NCBI RefSeq assembly: GCF_029761915.1 | Contig: NZ_CP121695.1 | Location: 1,054,001-1,118,000 of the forward strand | From: Bradyrhizobium sp. CB1650 | GTDB taxonomy: Bacteria > Pseudomonadota > Alphaproteobacteria > Rhizobiales > Xanthobacteraceae | Reading direction: 5' to 3' | DNA length: 64,000 nt | Shown: positions 36,760-45,224 of the stretch, in pieces | Layout: each line of letters begins with the position of its first letter | Position numbering within the stretch: the first letter of the stretch is position 1 | Translations under genes and position numbers: made by a program | Notes under the pieces: model-generated | The model's input: the letters and a program-made list of their open reading frames with translations, nothing else | Told to the model about the DNA's origin: nothing | The model's database searches: none

Positions 36760-37134
36760 ATGAAAGCAGCACTCTTGGCACTGTCGCTTCTTGGCCCGCC
36801 CGCGATACCGATTTCAGACCGCGTGCCCATCTTCAACGTGGACGCCCTTTGCAGGGACGTTTCCGCCGACGACAAAGCCTCAGGGCTCGCCCTGGCGCAA
36901 GATGCCAGCGAATGCGTGCGTGACGAGACACTTGCGCAGCAACAGTTGAGTTCGACCTGGCTGACTGTCCCGGGTCCCACGCGCGAAAGTTGCGAAGGCG
37001 AGGCCGCGGCAGGAGGAATTCAAAGCTATGTCGATCTGCTCACCTGTCTGCAGATGGCAGGCTGGGCAAATCCGGCTCCCCCACCCGCGGTCCCGCTCAG
37101 GGGAGCGAGCAAGATGCGGAACGCCAAAAATTAG
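36760..37134 (+). CDS. Small exported hypothetical protein
   Basis: A 124-aa protein with a short signal-like start (MKAALLALSLLGPPAIP) and a strong AGGGAGGA ribosome-binding site. The mature part has four cysteines (in ALCRD, SECVRD, ESCEGE and LLTCLQM) that could form two disulfides. I know no family. Confidence 0.65.
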   Translation: MKAALLALSLLGPPAIPISDRVPIFNVDALCRDVSADDKASGLALAQDASECVRDETLAQQQLSSTWLTVPGPTRESCEGEAAAGGIQSYVDLLTCLQMAGWANPAPPPAVPLRGASKMRNAKN

Positions 37135-37202
37135 GTGCGCAAGCGCGTATCCACGACGGCGGATATTGTAAGACGCCCTGCGCTGACCGGCGATGGTTGC
37201 TC

Positions 37203-38231
37203 TTACGCGGCCGTACCATCGACCGCGCGGCGGATCACCCGCTGCACTTCCGCATTCGACAGGAACAGGTCGTGGTTGACGATGCCCCAGCCTTCCTGGG
37301 ACGCATCGACCACGCGCACGCCGAGCTGCTCGATGACGGTCTTCTCGGCGGCCCCGACCCTGGTCATCCCACCTGCGATTTGCCCCGACAGCGCCAGCGC
37401 GCGATCGTTGGTCGCGGCGATCACGGTGATCTTGCCGGCAAGCGGGCCGATGCGGTGGATCGCCGACGAGAACACGTCCATGTCGATATCGGGCGCGGCA
37501 AACACGACCGCGCCGATCTTGCTCGTAACGGTGTCGCCGTATCGCGCATAGAGCTGACGCAGGCTTTCGAGCGTCAGCATGGTTCCCATGCTGTGCGCAA
37601 CGATGTGCACGCGGCCGCCGCTTGGAGCCGACACCAGCGAAGAGAGCACGCGTTCGAAATCGTCGCGGGACCACATCGCGCTGTCGCGGTCATAGGCATA
37701 GTCGAACAGTCCTGCCTTGGAAGGCCAGGAGAACACCATGGTCCGACCGCGGAACTTGATCCCATCGGAGAGATGGGCGGCATCGAGCACGGCCGTCTCG
37801 AATGTCTGCTTGAAGCCGTGCACATAGATCAGCACGTCTCCTCCGCCGCCGCCCTGCGCGAGGAGATCACCAATTTCGGCCGACACCGGTTCGACGCGAT
37901 CAAGGCGCCAGTCGCCAAGTCCGACCGAGGCGAGCGAAAGGCGGCTCTCGTCCGGCGCCACCAGCCTTGCTTGCGCGACCGTCATTTTGGTCGCGCGCTC
38001 CGGCCCGAACCAGGGTTTGGTGCGGCCGCCGTTCACGGGCTTGCGCGTGGTGGTGACGAGCAATGTGGGGTCGACGGAGAGGGACGAGGCGTCGTAGCGC
38101 GCCCCGGTCGCGCCCAAGCCGGCGCATCCGCCGAGCGCAAGGGCACTGCCCGCCGACGCAAGTCCGCCCAGGAGCGCGCGGCGCGAAAGAGAATGATGAG
38201 AGTCGCGTTGCAGAAGACGTCGGACGATCAC
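37203..38231 (-). CDS. Alpha/beta hydrolase lipoprotein (DUF900 family), Tat-type signal
   Basis: A ~342-aa protein whose N-terminus has a twin-arginine motif and lipobox: SRRALLGGLASAGSALALGGCAG. The DUF900 hydrolase follows: VLIYVHGFKQTFETAVLDAA, the nucleophile in VHIVAHSMGTMLTLE and a late His in GWGIVNHDLFLSN. It is probably anchored to the membrane facing the periplasm after folding in the cytoplasm. The start is not certain: GTG 38231 (VIVRRLLQRD) is used here; a TTG at 38291 is possible. Confidence 0.87.
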   Translation of the reverse strand: MIVRRLLQRDSHHSLSRRALLGGLASAGSALALGGCAGLGATGARYDASSLSVDPTLLVTTTRKPVNGGRTKPWFGPERATKMTVAQARLVAPDESRLSLASVGLGDWRLDRVEPVSAEIGDLLAQGGGGGDVLIYVHGFKQTFETAVLDAAHLSDGIKFRGRTMVFSWPSKAGLFDYAYDRDSAMWSRDDFERVLSSLVSAPSGGRVHIVAHSMGTMLTLESLRQLYARYGDTVTSKIGAVVFAAPDIDMDVFSSAIHRIGPLAGKITVIAATNDRALALSGQIAGGMTRVGAAEKTVIEQLGVRVVDASQEGWGIVNHDLFLSNAEVQRVIRRAVDGTAA

Positions 38232-38407
38232 GCGGAACCTTTGGGAACTTTGCCCACCTAGCGCCGCCCCGCCTGCCTCCCTGAATGACAATGGGGGCGA
38301 GAAAACGGCGGAGCAGCTTCATGATAGCGCCCGGTCACCGCGTCCGCGTTCGCCGGTCGCGGGGCTGCGGGCGATCCGACGAAGTTCCGGCATCGGCCGG
38401 CCTTGCA

Positions 38408-38830
38408 TCAATGATGATGGGCCGACACGCCCTTGACGCATTGGGTCAACAGATCGGCGGTGGCGGATTGGCTGACATCACCCAGGCTGATCATGCCGAC
38501 CATCCGCTTGCTCCGGTTGATCACGGGCAGCCTGCGGATTTTCAGCGTCTCCATGTGATGCACGGCTTTCGCCAGATCGTCGTCTTCCCGGCAGCAATGG
38601 ATGCCTTCGGTCATCACGTCCCGCGCCGTCATGCGCGCGGCGTTGAAGTCCTTGTTGGCAAGACCTTTGCAGACGATGTCGCGATCGGTCACCATCCCGA
38701 TCAAATGATCGTCTTCGCCGATCGGAATGCAGCCGATGTCATGGCCTTGCATCAACTTCGCGATCTCGGTGATCGGGGTGTCGGGGCTGACCCAATCGAC
38801 TCCCTTGTGCATCACGTCTTTGACCTTCAT
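38408..38830 (-). CDS. CBS-domain pair protein
   Basis: A 140-aa protein of two CBS domains starting MKVKDVMHKGVDWVSPDTPI, with TDRDIVCKGL and the second domain from TARDVMTEGIHCC. Such stand-alone pairs bind adenine nucleotides and modulate partner proteins. A GGAGG ribosome-binding site precedes ATG 38830. The C-terminus ends in a His-rich SAHHH. Confidence 0.92.
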   Translation of the reverse strand: MKVKDVMHKGVDWVSPDTPITEIAKLMQGHDIGCIPIGEDDHLIGMVTDRDIVCKGLANKDFNAARMTARDVMTEGIHCCREDDDLAKAVHHMETLKIRRLPVINRSKRMVGMISLGDVSQSATADLLTQCVKGVSAHHH

Positions 38831-38945
38831 GGAGGACCTCCGTTGCGAACGCAGCCCCCGTGACGTGACTATACAACGAACCGGGCGCGATCGCACGCGC
38901 GCCGCGCCGAAGGCGTTCCTGGAATCATCTCGCCGTCATGCCGTG

Positions 38946-39416
38946 TCAGTCGTGCATGCTGAAGCGTCCATGCGGTGCATTGGCCGTCAGGCGCTCGAAC
39001 TGGGCGTGGGTGAGCTGGAGCAGCGTCTCGTGATCGCCGGCCTCGATATAGACCTCGGGCTGGGCCCGGATGCTCTCATCGACGATGAGATCGAGCCCGT
39101 AACACCGGCCGACCGCCGGAACGGCTCCGTGCGCGCAGTCCGCGAACAGCCGGTTGATCTCGGTTTCGTTGGCCATCGCGAGATCTTCGCCGAGCCTCTC
39201 CTTCAAGTCCGGCAGGTTGAGATGGTGCGATGCCGGTACGACCGCGAGCATGTAGCCGCCGTCATGCCGCAGCACGACCGCCTTGGCGAGACGATCGCCC
39301 GAGACGTGGCAGGCCTGCGCCGTGCGCGTGGATGACATGGTGAGATCGTGCGGGATCTCGGCATACTGGATGTTCTCGGCCGTCAGATAACGGTGCAGGG
39401 TTGGGGCAATGGACAT
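38946..39416 (-). CDS. YbaK/aminoacyl-tRNA deacylase family protein
   Basis: A 156-aa stand-alone editing-type domain: LTAENIQYAEIPHDLTMSSTRTA near the start, the conserved Lys in SGDRLAKAVVLRHDGGYMLAVVPA, and GAVPAVGRCYGLDLIVDESI. Relatives (ProX, YbaK) hydrolyse mischarged aminoacyl-tRNA. An ATG at 39416 with upstream GGAGG is used; the frame runs further without conservation. Confidence 0.88.
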   Translation of the reverse strand: MSIAPTLHRYLTAENIQYAEIPHDLTMSSTRTAQACHVSGDRLAKAVVLRHDGGYMLAVVPASHHLNLPDLKERLGEDLAMANETEINRLFADCAHGAVPAVGRCYGLDLIVDESIRAQPEVYIEAGDHETLLQLTHAQFERLTANAPHGRFSMHD

Positions 39417-39532
39417 GGCGTGGCCTCCGGATGGTATGCGAACCATCCACCGTGAGGCTGCCCCCGCCGCACGATGGGCGGCCGCGTGATTGGCGGGCTC
39501 CAGCATAGGCCTTGCCCTCGAATCCCGCAATT

Positions 39533-39559
39533 GGGTCGGTCGTTCGAATCGCTCCGGGC
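39533..39559 (+). repeat. tRNA-Arg 3'-end fragment (possible att scar)
   Basis: 27 bp (GGGTCGGTCGTTCG ... CGCTCCGGGC) match tRNA-Arg bases 20308-20334 at 25 of 27 positions, in the same orientation. It covers the T arm and start of the 3' acceptor strand. Such fragments mark ends of tRNA-targeting integrative elements. Confidence 0.55.
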
Positions 39560-39638
39560 ATGCGTCTGACCGGTTCGATTGGATTCAAGTCCTGAATGCG
39601 AGAGGACCAGGCCGCAGAACATTCGAAGACGTCACCCG

Positions 39639-41096
39639 CTAGCTCGGGATTGCCGGTTTCCTGCCGCGTCCGAGCGCGAATTGACCGACCGGGCCTTCGA
39701 CGTGGAATTCGAGCCCCGTCATTCTTGCAAACAGATCGATGTTGCTAGTGCCGATGGCGCAGCCACCAAGGCCCATCTCGGTCGCCGCCAGGTAGAACGT
39801 CTGGAACAAATTGCCGACATTCTTCAGGATCAGCGAATATGCGATTGCGCTGTATTTCCAGGAGATCCGCCCAAATCGCGCGGCGATCGTGATCAGGACC
39901 TGCGGCGGCCCGGATGCGTCCATGGCAAACTCGGCCGCCATCGCAAGCTCCCGGAGCTGCTGGGCGGAGGCGTCGATCGCGACCAGGCCGTGGCTGCCCG
40001 CGTCGTAGTGGTAGAACCCACGTGCCAGGCCCTCGCAGTTCAGGACCGCGAGATACAGTTCCAGCTCGTACGCGCTGCCTGCCGACGGATAGGGGCGCGT
40101 GCTGTAGGTGACCTCCGGACCGCCGTCAAAGCCCGCGCCGGTCTTCCATTCCGACAGAACGCGGGCCGTCGTGCCGAGAAACTGCGCGAGCTCGGCGAGC
40201 GTGACCGGATGCTGGTCGTCGAAATCTCGTATTGAATGGCGTTCGCGGAGCAGCTTGGCGAAGGGCGAGATCGGTCCTGGCGTGGAGAACTTGCGAAGGT
40301 CGATCGTCTTGCCCGGCCAGGGCAGACGCACCGCGGGCAGCGGTGCAATGACGCCCGCATAGGCGAACGCGCCGCCGACCGGATCGGCATGCCGGCCTTC
40401 CGTGCTCCGCGTGTGAAACACGAGGTCGTGGAAATCCCAGAGAACGAGATTGCCGTCGCCTTCATTCTCCCGAAGGCCGTCGTCGTCTTTCGCATCGAGC
40501 TTGATCAGCATCCGGTTGTCGAGCAGCAATCCGAGCAGGTCGAGATTCACGGGGGCTGCGTGGCGGCGAAGCTTGCTGATCTTCCGGGGTTGCGACAGGG
40601 CCGCGAGGGTGGCCGCGATGGCGGGATCGCAAATCCGGAACAGCGCGCCGGCGCGCGGCGATTCCAGCACCATCTCGTTGCCGCGCCGGCGCAAGTATGC
40701 GAAGCGCGACAACGCGACGGTATCGCTGTCTCCCAGCTTTGCCGGCTGCGGCCAGTATTCGGCCACTTGCGGCTCGATGACCACGAGGTCCTGTTCGTCA
40801 CGCGGAGAAGAGAGCCGGTATTCGAGAAGCCCGTGCCGCGCCAGTCGCTGCACCAGGGCATGAACCTGCCGCGCGAGGACGCTTTTGCCGGCAAAGGAGG
40901 CGAGCGGCAGGCCGGTGGCGAGATGTCCCGCCCGCTCGACCGCCGCCACGCTGAATTGTCCCAGGTTGACCGAATAGCCGCCGAGGCCGGCGGCGATGCT
41001 TCCGTCCGCCTGCATGTGAAGGGAACAACGACCGTTCAATCGGGCGGCGATGATTGGTGCGATCTTCCTGGTCGGCTTTTTCCGGAAGTTGCGCAA
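39639..41096 (-). CDS. SagB-type dehydrogenase (TOMM/LAP maturation oxidase)
   Basis: A 485-aa protein. The C-terminal half is an FMN nitroreductase-fold SagB domain: ERHSIRDFDDQHPVTLAELA, RPYPSAGSAYELELYLAV and SWKYSAIAYSLILKNVGNLFQTFY, which includes the Lys-Tyr pair of these oxidases. The N-terminal ~215 residues are an extra domain of the kind seen in long SagB proteins. In known systems this enzyme oxidises azolines to thiazoles/oxazoles. The likely start is TTG 41096, with AAGG about 10 bp upstream; it follows the YcaO gene by 12 bp. Confidence 0.9.
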   Translation of the reverse strand: MRNFRKKPTRKIAPIIAARLNGRCSLHMQADGSIAAGLGGYSVNLGQFSVAAVERAGHLATGLPLASFAGKSVLARQVHALVQRLARHGLLEYRLSSPRDEQDLVVIEPQVAEYWPQPAKLGDSDTVALSRFAYLRRRGNEMVLESPRAGALFRICDPAIAATLAALSQPRKISKLRRHAAPVNLDLLGLLLDNRMLIKLDAKDDDGLRENEGDGNLVLWDFHDLVFHTRSTEGRHADPVGGAFAYAGVIAPLPAVRLPWPGKTIDLRKFSTPGPISPFAKLLRERHSIRDFDDQHPVTLAELAQFLGTTARVLSEWKTGAGFDGGPEVTYSTRPYPSAGSAYELELYLAVLNCEGLARGFYHYDAGSHGLVAIDASAQQLRELAMAAEFAMDASGPPQVLITIAARFGRISWKYSAIAYSLILKNVGNLFQTFYLAATEMGLGGCAIGTSNIDLFARMTGLEFHVEGPVGQFALGRGRKPAIPS

Positions 41097-41108
41097 CGAG
41101 GCGAGCCT

Positions 41109-43355
41109 TCAGGTGTGTGGAAGGAACGGAGTGAGTTCGCTTTCCAGTCGCGGGCGATCCAGCAATCCAAGCTTCACCGGAACATCGTAGAGCCGGCCGG
41201 GCGCGAAGCGGCGATAGAAATGCCGCAAGCCCGGGACGAGCACTCTGACGACGGGCACCTCGACGTCGGGCCGCGTCTGGTCGAGCACGAGGAAATCGTA
41301 ACCTGCCTGGGTGGCGATCTCGACACAGGCGTTGACCTGGTCGCGCGTATTGTCGTGAACCTCGAGGCTCGGTGCCGGCGGGACGATTGGATCGTCGCCG
41401 GGGATCAGGAACGGATAATCGTCGAGGCGGAGCGGCGTGACGCCGTCCAGCGTCGGCTTCTCGCCACTTCCGCCATGCATCATGCCGATCGACATGAACT
41501 GGGTCAGCTCGGTGAGGGACCGCAGCAGGGCGATGCGGCGATCGAAATGCGAGCCGGATCCGAACTCGATATTTTCGTGTCCGTCCTGCATCCAGTGCAT
41601 GATCGCCACGTAGGAGGGAATGCCGAGATCGCTGGTGATGTCGAGCACCCAAAGCCTGCGCCCCGCATCGGCAAACTGCGCCTGCAGGTCCCGCACATAG
41701 GAATCCTCGAATTGCGTGAGGTCGACCTCGGCGCGCTGCAGTCGGTTGTACCACCAGATGGCGTAGGCATCGCGCTCGACCAGTTCGAGGAAGCCTTGCA
41801 CGATGGCTTCCTCGCGGGTGTTGCCGGCGGCGCATCCGTTGGAATCGGTGTTGAAGCCGCCATAGAAGAAGTACAGGAGGCCGGTCGGAAGATATTTGAA
41901 GCGCTTGTCGCGGAGCGACCAGACCGGCGACCACTCGGTCCTGGTCGAGGGATCGAGCGGCTCGGGAACAGGATGCGAATCGTCGAGCCGCGGGGCGTAT
42001 CTGTTCTGAAACTGCGTGTCGCTGAAAAGCTGGACCTCGTTGGGGAGAAGAGCGTCGCCGGGCGCGAAATCGGTAAAGCGGCGCTTCGTCCTGATCTCGT
42101 CACCCTGGAAAATGCCCGAATAGCGCTCGATCGCCTCCATCAGTGCGCTGGCCTCGCCCTGTTCGGCCGTGGAGCCCTTGCCGAAGCTGCCGCCGCTCAG
42201 TCCGGATCTGAGCTGGTCGACGTTCCAGGCCGGCGCAGAGAAATTGTGGTAGGCGAAAAAATTGGTGTTCATCGGCAGATCGGCTTCGATCCGCTCGAGC
42301 CGCGAAACCACGCCGGTCAGCGGACTGACGTGTTTGCGAAACCGCGCGACGGTGGCTCGGGACGTCACGGTGCGGTATCCGCCGCTGGTCATGACGAGCT
42401 TTCTGCCCTCCGCAATCTCGATCGGCGTTGCGGCCCGGCGCGGACTCTGCAGCTTCTTGGCTCCGCAAGTGGGACATTGCGGGCGTTTGGCGACGTAGTG
42501 CTTGGCGATGACCGCTCCGGTCAGGTCGAAGCTTGCGATGTGATCGCGCAGATCGGTGCGAAATCCCGAGGCGATCGCTTTTGCGATTTCAACGGCCGCG
42601 AAGTGGACGGCGATCTGTCCTACGGTGTCGCCGACCAGGGGCGATACGGCGACCGCTTGCGCCGGTCCGCGGTCGAGAAATCCCTTGATCTCCCGATTGC
42701 GTATCATGCGATCGAACAGGCAGGTCCAGCAGGCGCTCTCGCCCGGCTTGAACACAGGTCCCACCAGCGGAAACACGCCCGACGGCTGCACCAGCAGCCA
42801 GGGCGCCCTCTCTGTCACGCGGTTCTGATTGATTTCAATCAGGCGCCGATCGAGGTAGTCGTTCGCCAACGTGATCGTGAGCTTGGGCGACCGCTTGGCG
42901 ATCCGAACGCCGAGCTTGCTCAAGGCGGCGGCAAGTTCCTTGGCGCCTTTGACATCGATCGATTCCACCCGCACGGGCCAATTGCGGAGGTTCTGTTCCG
43001 CTATCTCGGGAGGCAGACCGAGGCTCGCCCAATATCCATCGACGGCGCCTGTGAATGCGCGCGATGCACCGTTCACGACGTATCCGCGCTCCAACAGTCG
43101 TCCGATCGCTTCCTCGATCTTGTCGATAGGAAAATTCTTCAAAAGCTGACGAACGATCTCCGGCGCAGCCTTTCCGTTTTTCCCGATCGCCGCAGCCACC
43201 GCACAATAGAGATCGCCGTGCAGGAAGAACTTGCGGTTCTCGGAATAGAGACAGACCACATTGGGAGGAATGAGATAGGCGGTGAAGTTCGGCGCGAATC
43301 GCAAAATGCCCTCGCGGGTCTGTCTCGCAGCGCGGCTCTTGCCATTGACTGTCAT
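41109..43355 (-). CDS. Fused ocin-ThiF-like / YcaO cyclodehydratase (TOMM/LAP biosynthesis)
   Basis: A 748-aa fusion. Residues about 15-95 look like a winged-helix peptide-recognition element. Residues 100-330 are E1-like, with a zinc site at Cys209/Cys212 (ACWTCLF) and Cys294/Cys297 (QCPTCGAK). Residues 340-748 are YcaO, with ATP-binding motifs SALMEAIERYSG and EAIVQGFLELVERDAYAIWW. Such proteins bind the leader peptide and convert Cys/Ser/Thr to azolines using ATP. The C-terminus ends TPFLPHT rather than a clean PxPxP. A TTG at 43466 would extend the N-terminus. Confidence 0.93.
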   Translation of the reverse strand: MTVNGKSRAARQTREGILRFAPNFTAYLIPPNVVCLYSENRKFFLHGDLYCAVAAAIGKNGKAAPEIVRQLLKNFPIDKIEEAIGRLLERGYVVNGASRAFTGAVDGYWASLGLPPEIAEQNLRNWPVRVESIDVKGAKELAAALSKLGVRIAKRSPKLTITLANDYLDRRLIEINQNRVTERAPWLLVQPSGVFPLVGPVFKPGESACWTCLFDRMIRNREIKGFLDRGPAQAVAVSPLVGDTVGQIAVHFAAVEIAKAIASGFRTDLRDHIASFDLTGAVIAKHYVAKRPQCPTCGAKKLQSPRRAATPIEIAEGRKLVMTSGGYRTVTSRATVARFRKHVSPLTGVVSRLERIEADLPMNTNFFAYHNFSAPAWNVDQLRSGLSGGSFGKGSTAEQGEASALMEAIERYSGIFQGDEIRTKRRFTDFAPGDALLPNEVQLFSDTQFQNRYAPRLDDSHPVPEPLDPSTRTEWSPVWSLRDKRFKYLPTGLLYFFYGGFNTDSNGCAAGNTREEAIVQGFLELVERDAYAIWWYNRLQRAEVDLTQFEDSYVRDLQAQFADAGRRLWVLDITSDLGIPSYVAIMHWMQDGHENIEFGSGSHFDRRIALLRSLTELTQFMSIGMMHGGSGEKPTLDGVTPLRLDDYPFLIPGDDPIVPPAPSLEVHDNTRDQVNACVEIATQAGYDFLVLDQTRPDVEVPVVRVLVPGLRHFYRRFAPGRLYDVPVKLGLLDRPRLESELTPFLPHT

Positions 43356-43539
43356 CGGGTCAGCACGCTGATCCTGTTGCTGTCGCGTCCGGTTGCCGGC
43401 GCAGAGCGAACCAATCGCCCCGCGCGACGTGTGTGCCTCGCTCGACCGGTCGTATTCCTCGAACAAGTTGGATCACACTCGCCCGCCATCGGCAAGCTGA
43501 GCAGAGAGGTGCGGCGAACGTTGCGACGAAAGCAACAAA

Positions 43540-43568
43540 TTGGCCGGGTCGTTCGCCGGCCCGGCCAA
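43540..43568 (-). terminator. Hairpin between TOMM precursor and cyclodehydratase genes
   Basis: A perfect 9-bp stem (TTGGCCGGG / CCCGGCCAA) with an 11-nt loop, followed on the minus strand by TTTGTTGCTTTC. It lies 45 bp downstream of the precursor stop. Partial terminators at this place are known in sagA-type operons, where they let the precursor be expressed above the enzymes. Confidence 0.65.
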
Positions 43569-43613
43569 TGAAATCACAACGTGTCGATACGCAAAATCTG
43601 GGAGCGCTGTCTC

Positions 43614-44087
43614 CTAGCACCAGCGGCAGCGGCCCCACGATGCACAGCACCCTGCGCAGGACACCCATGGCACGCCTACGCCGATCCAACCGACGCCACA
43701 GCCGCCGCACCCACCGCAACCGACGCCGCAGCGGCAACCTCTGCAGGCCCGGCATCCTCCGCAGCCTCTGCAGCCTCCGCAACCTCTGGCGCCTCCGCAG
43801 CCATGGCAACCGCCGCATCCCCGCGCGAGCAGCACACTGCCCGCGACGCTTCCACGGTCGATGAGATTGAGATGGAAGGTGGCGAGACTGACGTCGGCGA
43901 GTTCTTCCTCACTGAGCGCCGTCATATGGCCGGGCGTGAAGTTCGGCCTGTGTTGAACGTCGCCGTTTGGCACCGCCGACGCCGATGCGCCTCCCGCGAG
44001 CGAAAAAGTCAGACCGGCTACGCCCAGCGCCGGCACCGCGGCTTTGGTCATCCGCTTCTTTTTCGAAGCTTGCTTCGCTCGCTGCAT
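43614..44087 (-). CDS. TOMM/LAP precursor peptide, Cys/Gly-rich core
   Basis: 157 aa. Residues 1-37: basic start (QRAKQASKKKRMTK), then a hydrophobic run to AGGASASA, like a Sec signal. Residues about 55-85: leader with LSEEELADVSLATFHL, recalling Nif11/NHLP-type recognition motifs. Residues 89-157: core with 18 Cys (91, 94, 97, 103, 106, 109, 112, 115, 118, 120, 124, 127, 130, 144, 147, 148, 154, 157), mostly CxxC steps with Gly/Arg, and a Trp/Val-rich gap at 131-143. It resembles microcin B17 and heterocycloanthracin cores in style. ATG 44087 has GGAGGA about 7 bp upstream. The enzymes follow on the same strand. Confidence 0.88.
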   Translation of the reverse strand: MQRAKQASKKKRMTKAAVPALGVAGLTFSLAGGASASAVPNGDVQHRPNFTPGHMTALSEEELADVSLATFHLNLIDRGSVAGSVLLARGCGGCHGCGGARGCGGCRGCGGCRACRGCRCGVGCGGCGGCGVGWIGVGVPWVSCAGCCASWGRCRWC

Positions 44088-44327
44088 GGCCGCATCCTCC
44101 AGGGTTGGAAGAACGATGTCCGAGAATATGATCCTATGCCGAGCGAACAAGGCGGGCAAGATTTACGCAAACACAAATTAATGGGGCTCGGCTGGATTGC
44201 ATTCATCTTCCTGAACGAAATCGCGCAATTTAATCGATCTCACCGGGGATCCGCGCGCGAGCGCAGTTGCGACGGGTGCGTTTGATGCAGTGCGCAATTG
44301 CCCTGCCGCTTGAACGGGGGAATTAGC
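44088..44327. promoter_or_regulatory. Divergent promoter region of the TOMM operon and VOC gene
   Basis: 240 bp between the precursor ATG and the VOC start. It is relatively AT-rich around 44160-44240 (ACAAATTAATGG, AATTTAATCG), as expected for promoters; exact boxes could not be fixed by eye. Confidence 0.4.
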
Positions 44328-45197
44328 TTGGTCGATCAGCCCGGACGCTTCGCCTGGTATGAACTATTGACGACAGACATGCGGGCCGCAGGAGCCTTCT
44401 ATGGCAAGGTCGTCGGTTGGGCCGCGAAAGATGCGTCGACTCCGGAACTGGCCTACACGCTTCTGACCAGAGGCGATGCTCCCCTCGTTGGGCTCATGGA
44501 GCTCCCCGAAGAGGGGCTGCGAATGGGCGCAACGCCGAGATGGGTCGGCTACGTCGCCGTCGATGACATGGATGCGAAGGCCGCGCAGATCCGCCGTCTC
44601 GGGGGCGCCATCCTGGTATCGCCGACCGACAGCAATATCGGCCGAATCTCTGTCGTCGCCGATCCGCAAGGAGCGACGTTTGCGCTGGTCACCGGACTGA
44701 CATATGGCGAGCGGCACCCCGGCGGCCTGGACGAGCCTGGGCGCGTGGGCTGGCACGAATTGCTGGCTGAAGACCGCAGCAGGATCTTCCCGTTTTACGG
44801 CGAGCTTCTTGGCTGGCGGAAGGCCTCCGCCGAAGCCGATCCGGCGGACCTGTATGATTTGTTTTCGGTGGCCGGACAGACGGTCGGCGGCATGCTCACC
44901 AAGCTTCCGAGCGTATCGCAGCCTTGTTGGCTCTATTACTTCAATGTCGACGACATCGGCGCGGCCGCCGAGCGCGTTGACACCGGCGGAGGCCGGGTCC
45001 TCCAGGGTCCGATCGAGTTGCCCGATGGTTGCTGGATCGTGCGGTGCGCCGATCCCCAAGGCGCCCTGTTTGCGCTGCAGGGGCCTTGGGATCAGAAGTG
45101 CACCGAGCGAGCTTCCGCCTCGGAAGTCAATTGGTCCGCCAGGTGGGGCGGTGTTTCTTCAAAGGGCAGGGTGGTCCTTCACAAGACCAAGCGCTAG
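44328..45197 (+). CDS. Two-domain VOC family protein
   Basis: A 289-aa protein of two tandem VOC repeats, beginning GRFAWYELLTTDMRAAGAFY and GRVGWHELLAEDRSRIFPFY. Each repeat ends in a DPQGA(T/L)FAL block (VVADPQGATFALV, RCADPQGALFALQ). It resembles CFP-30/hydroxylase-like VOC proteins of unknown substrate. TTG 44328 is preferred as start: GGGGGA lies 8 bp upstream, and an earlier TTG at 44298 lacks a site. It is divergent from the TOMM precursor. Confidence 0.88.
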   Translation: MVDQPGRFAWYELLTTDMRAAGAFYGKVVGWAAKDASTPELAYTLLTRGDAPLVGLMELPEEGLRMGATPRWVGYVAVDDMDAKAAQIRRLGGAILVSPTDSNIGRISVVADPQGATFALVTGLTYGERHPGGLDEPGRVGWHELLAEDRSRIFPFYGELLGWRKASAEADPADLYDLFSVAGQTVGGMLTKLPSVSQPCWLYYFNVDDIGAAAERVDTGGGRVLQGPIELPDGCWIVRCADPQGALFALQGPWDQKCTERASASEVNWSARWGGVSSKGRVVLHKTKR

Positions 45198-45224
45198 GTG
45201 GGGTGTTTCGCGGCGCGTCGATGT

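Noticed and set aside
40236..43571. 1111-aa plus-strand open frame
   Set aside because: Antisense to the dehydrogenase and cyclodehydratase genes, whose motifs on the minus strand are clear.
43360..43818. Arg/Leu-rich 152-aa frame over the precursor core
   Set aside because: It is the same repetitive DNA read in another frame; low complexity and no start signal.
44088..44159. Longer form of the TOMM precursor starting upstream of 44087
   Set aside because: The ATG at 44087 has a good ribosome-binding site and yields the basic/hydrophobic start; the extension shows no support.
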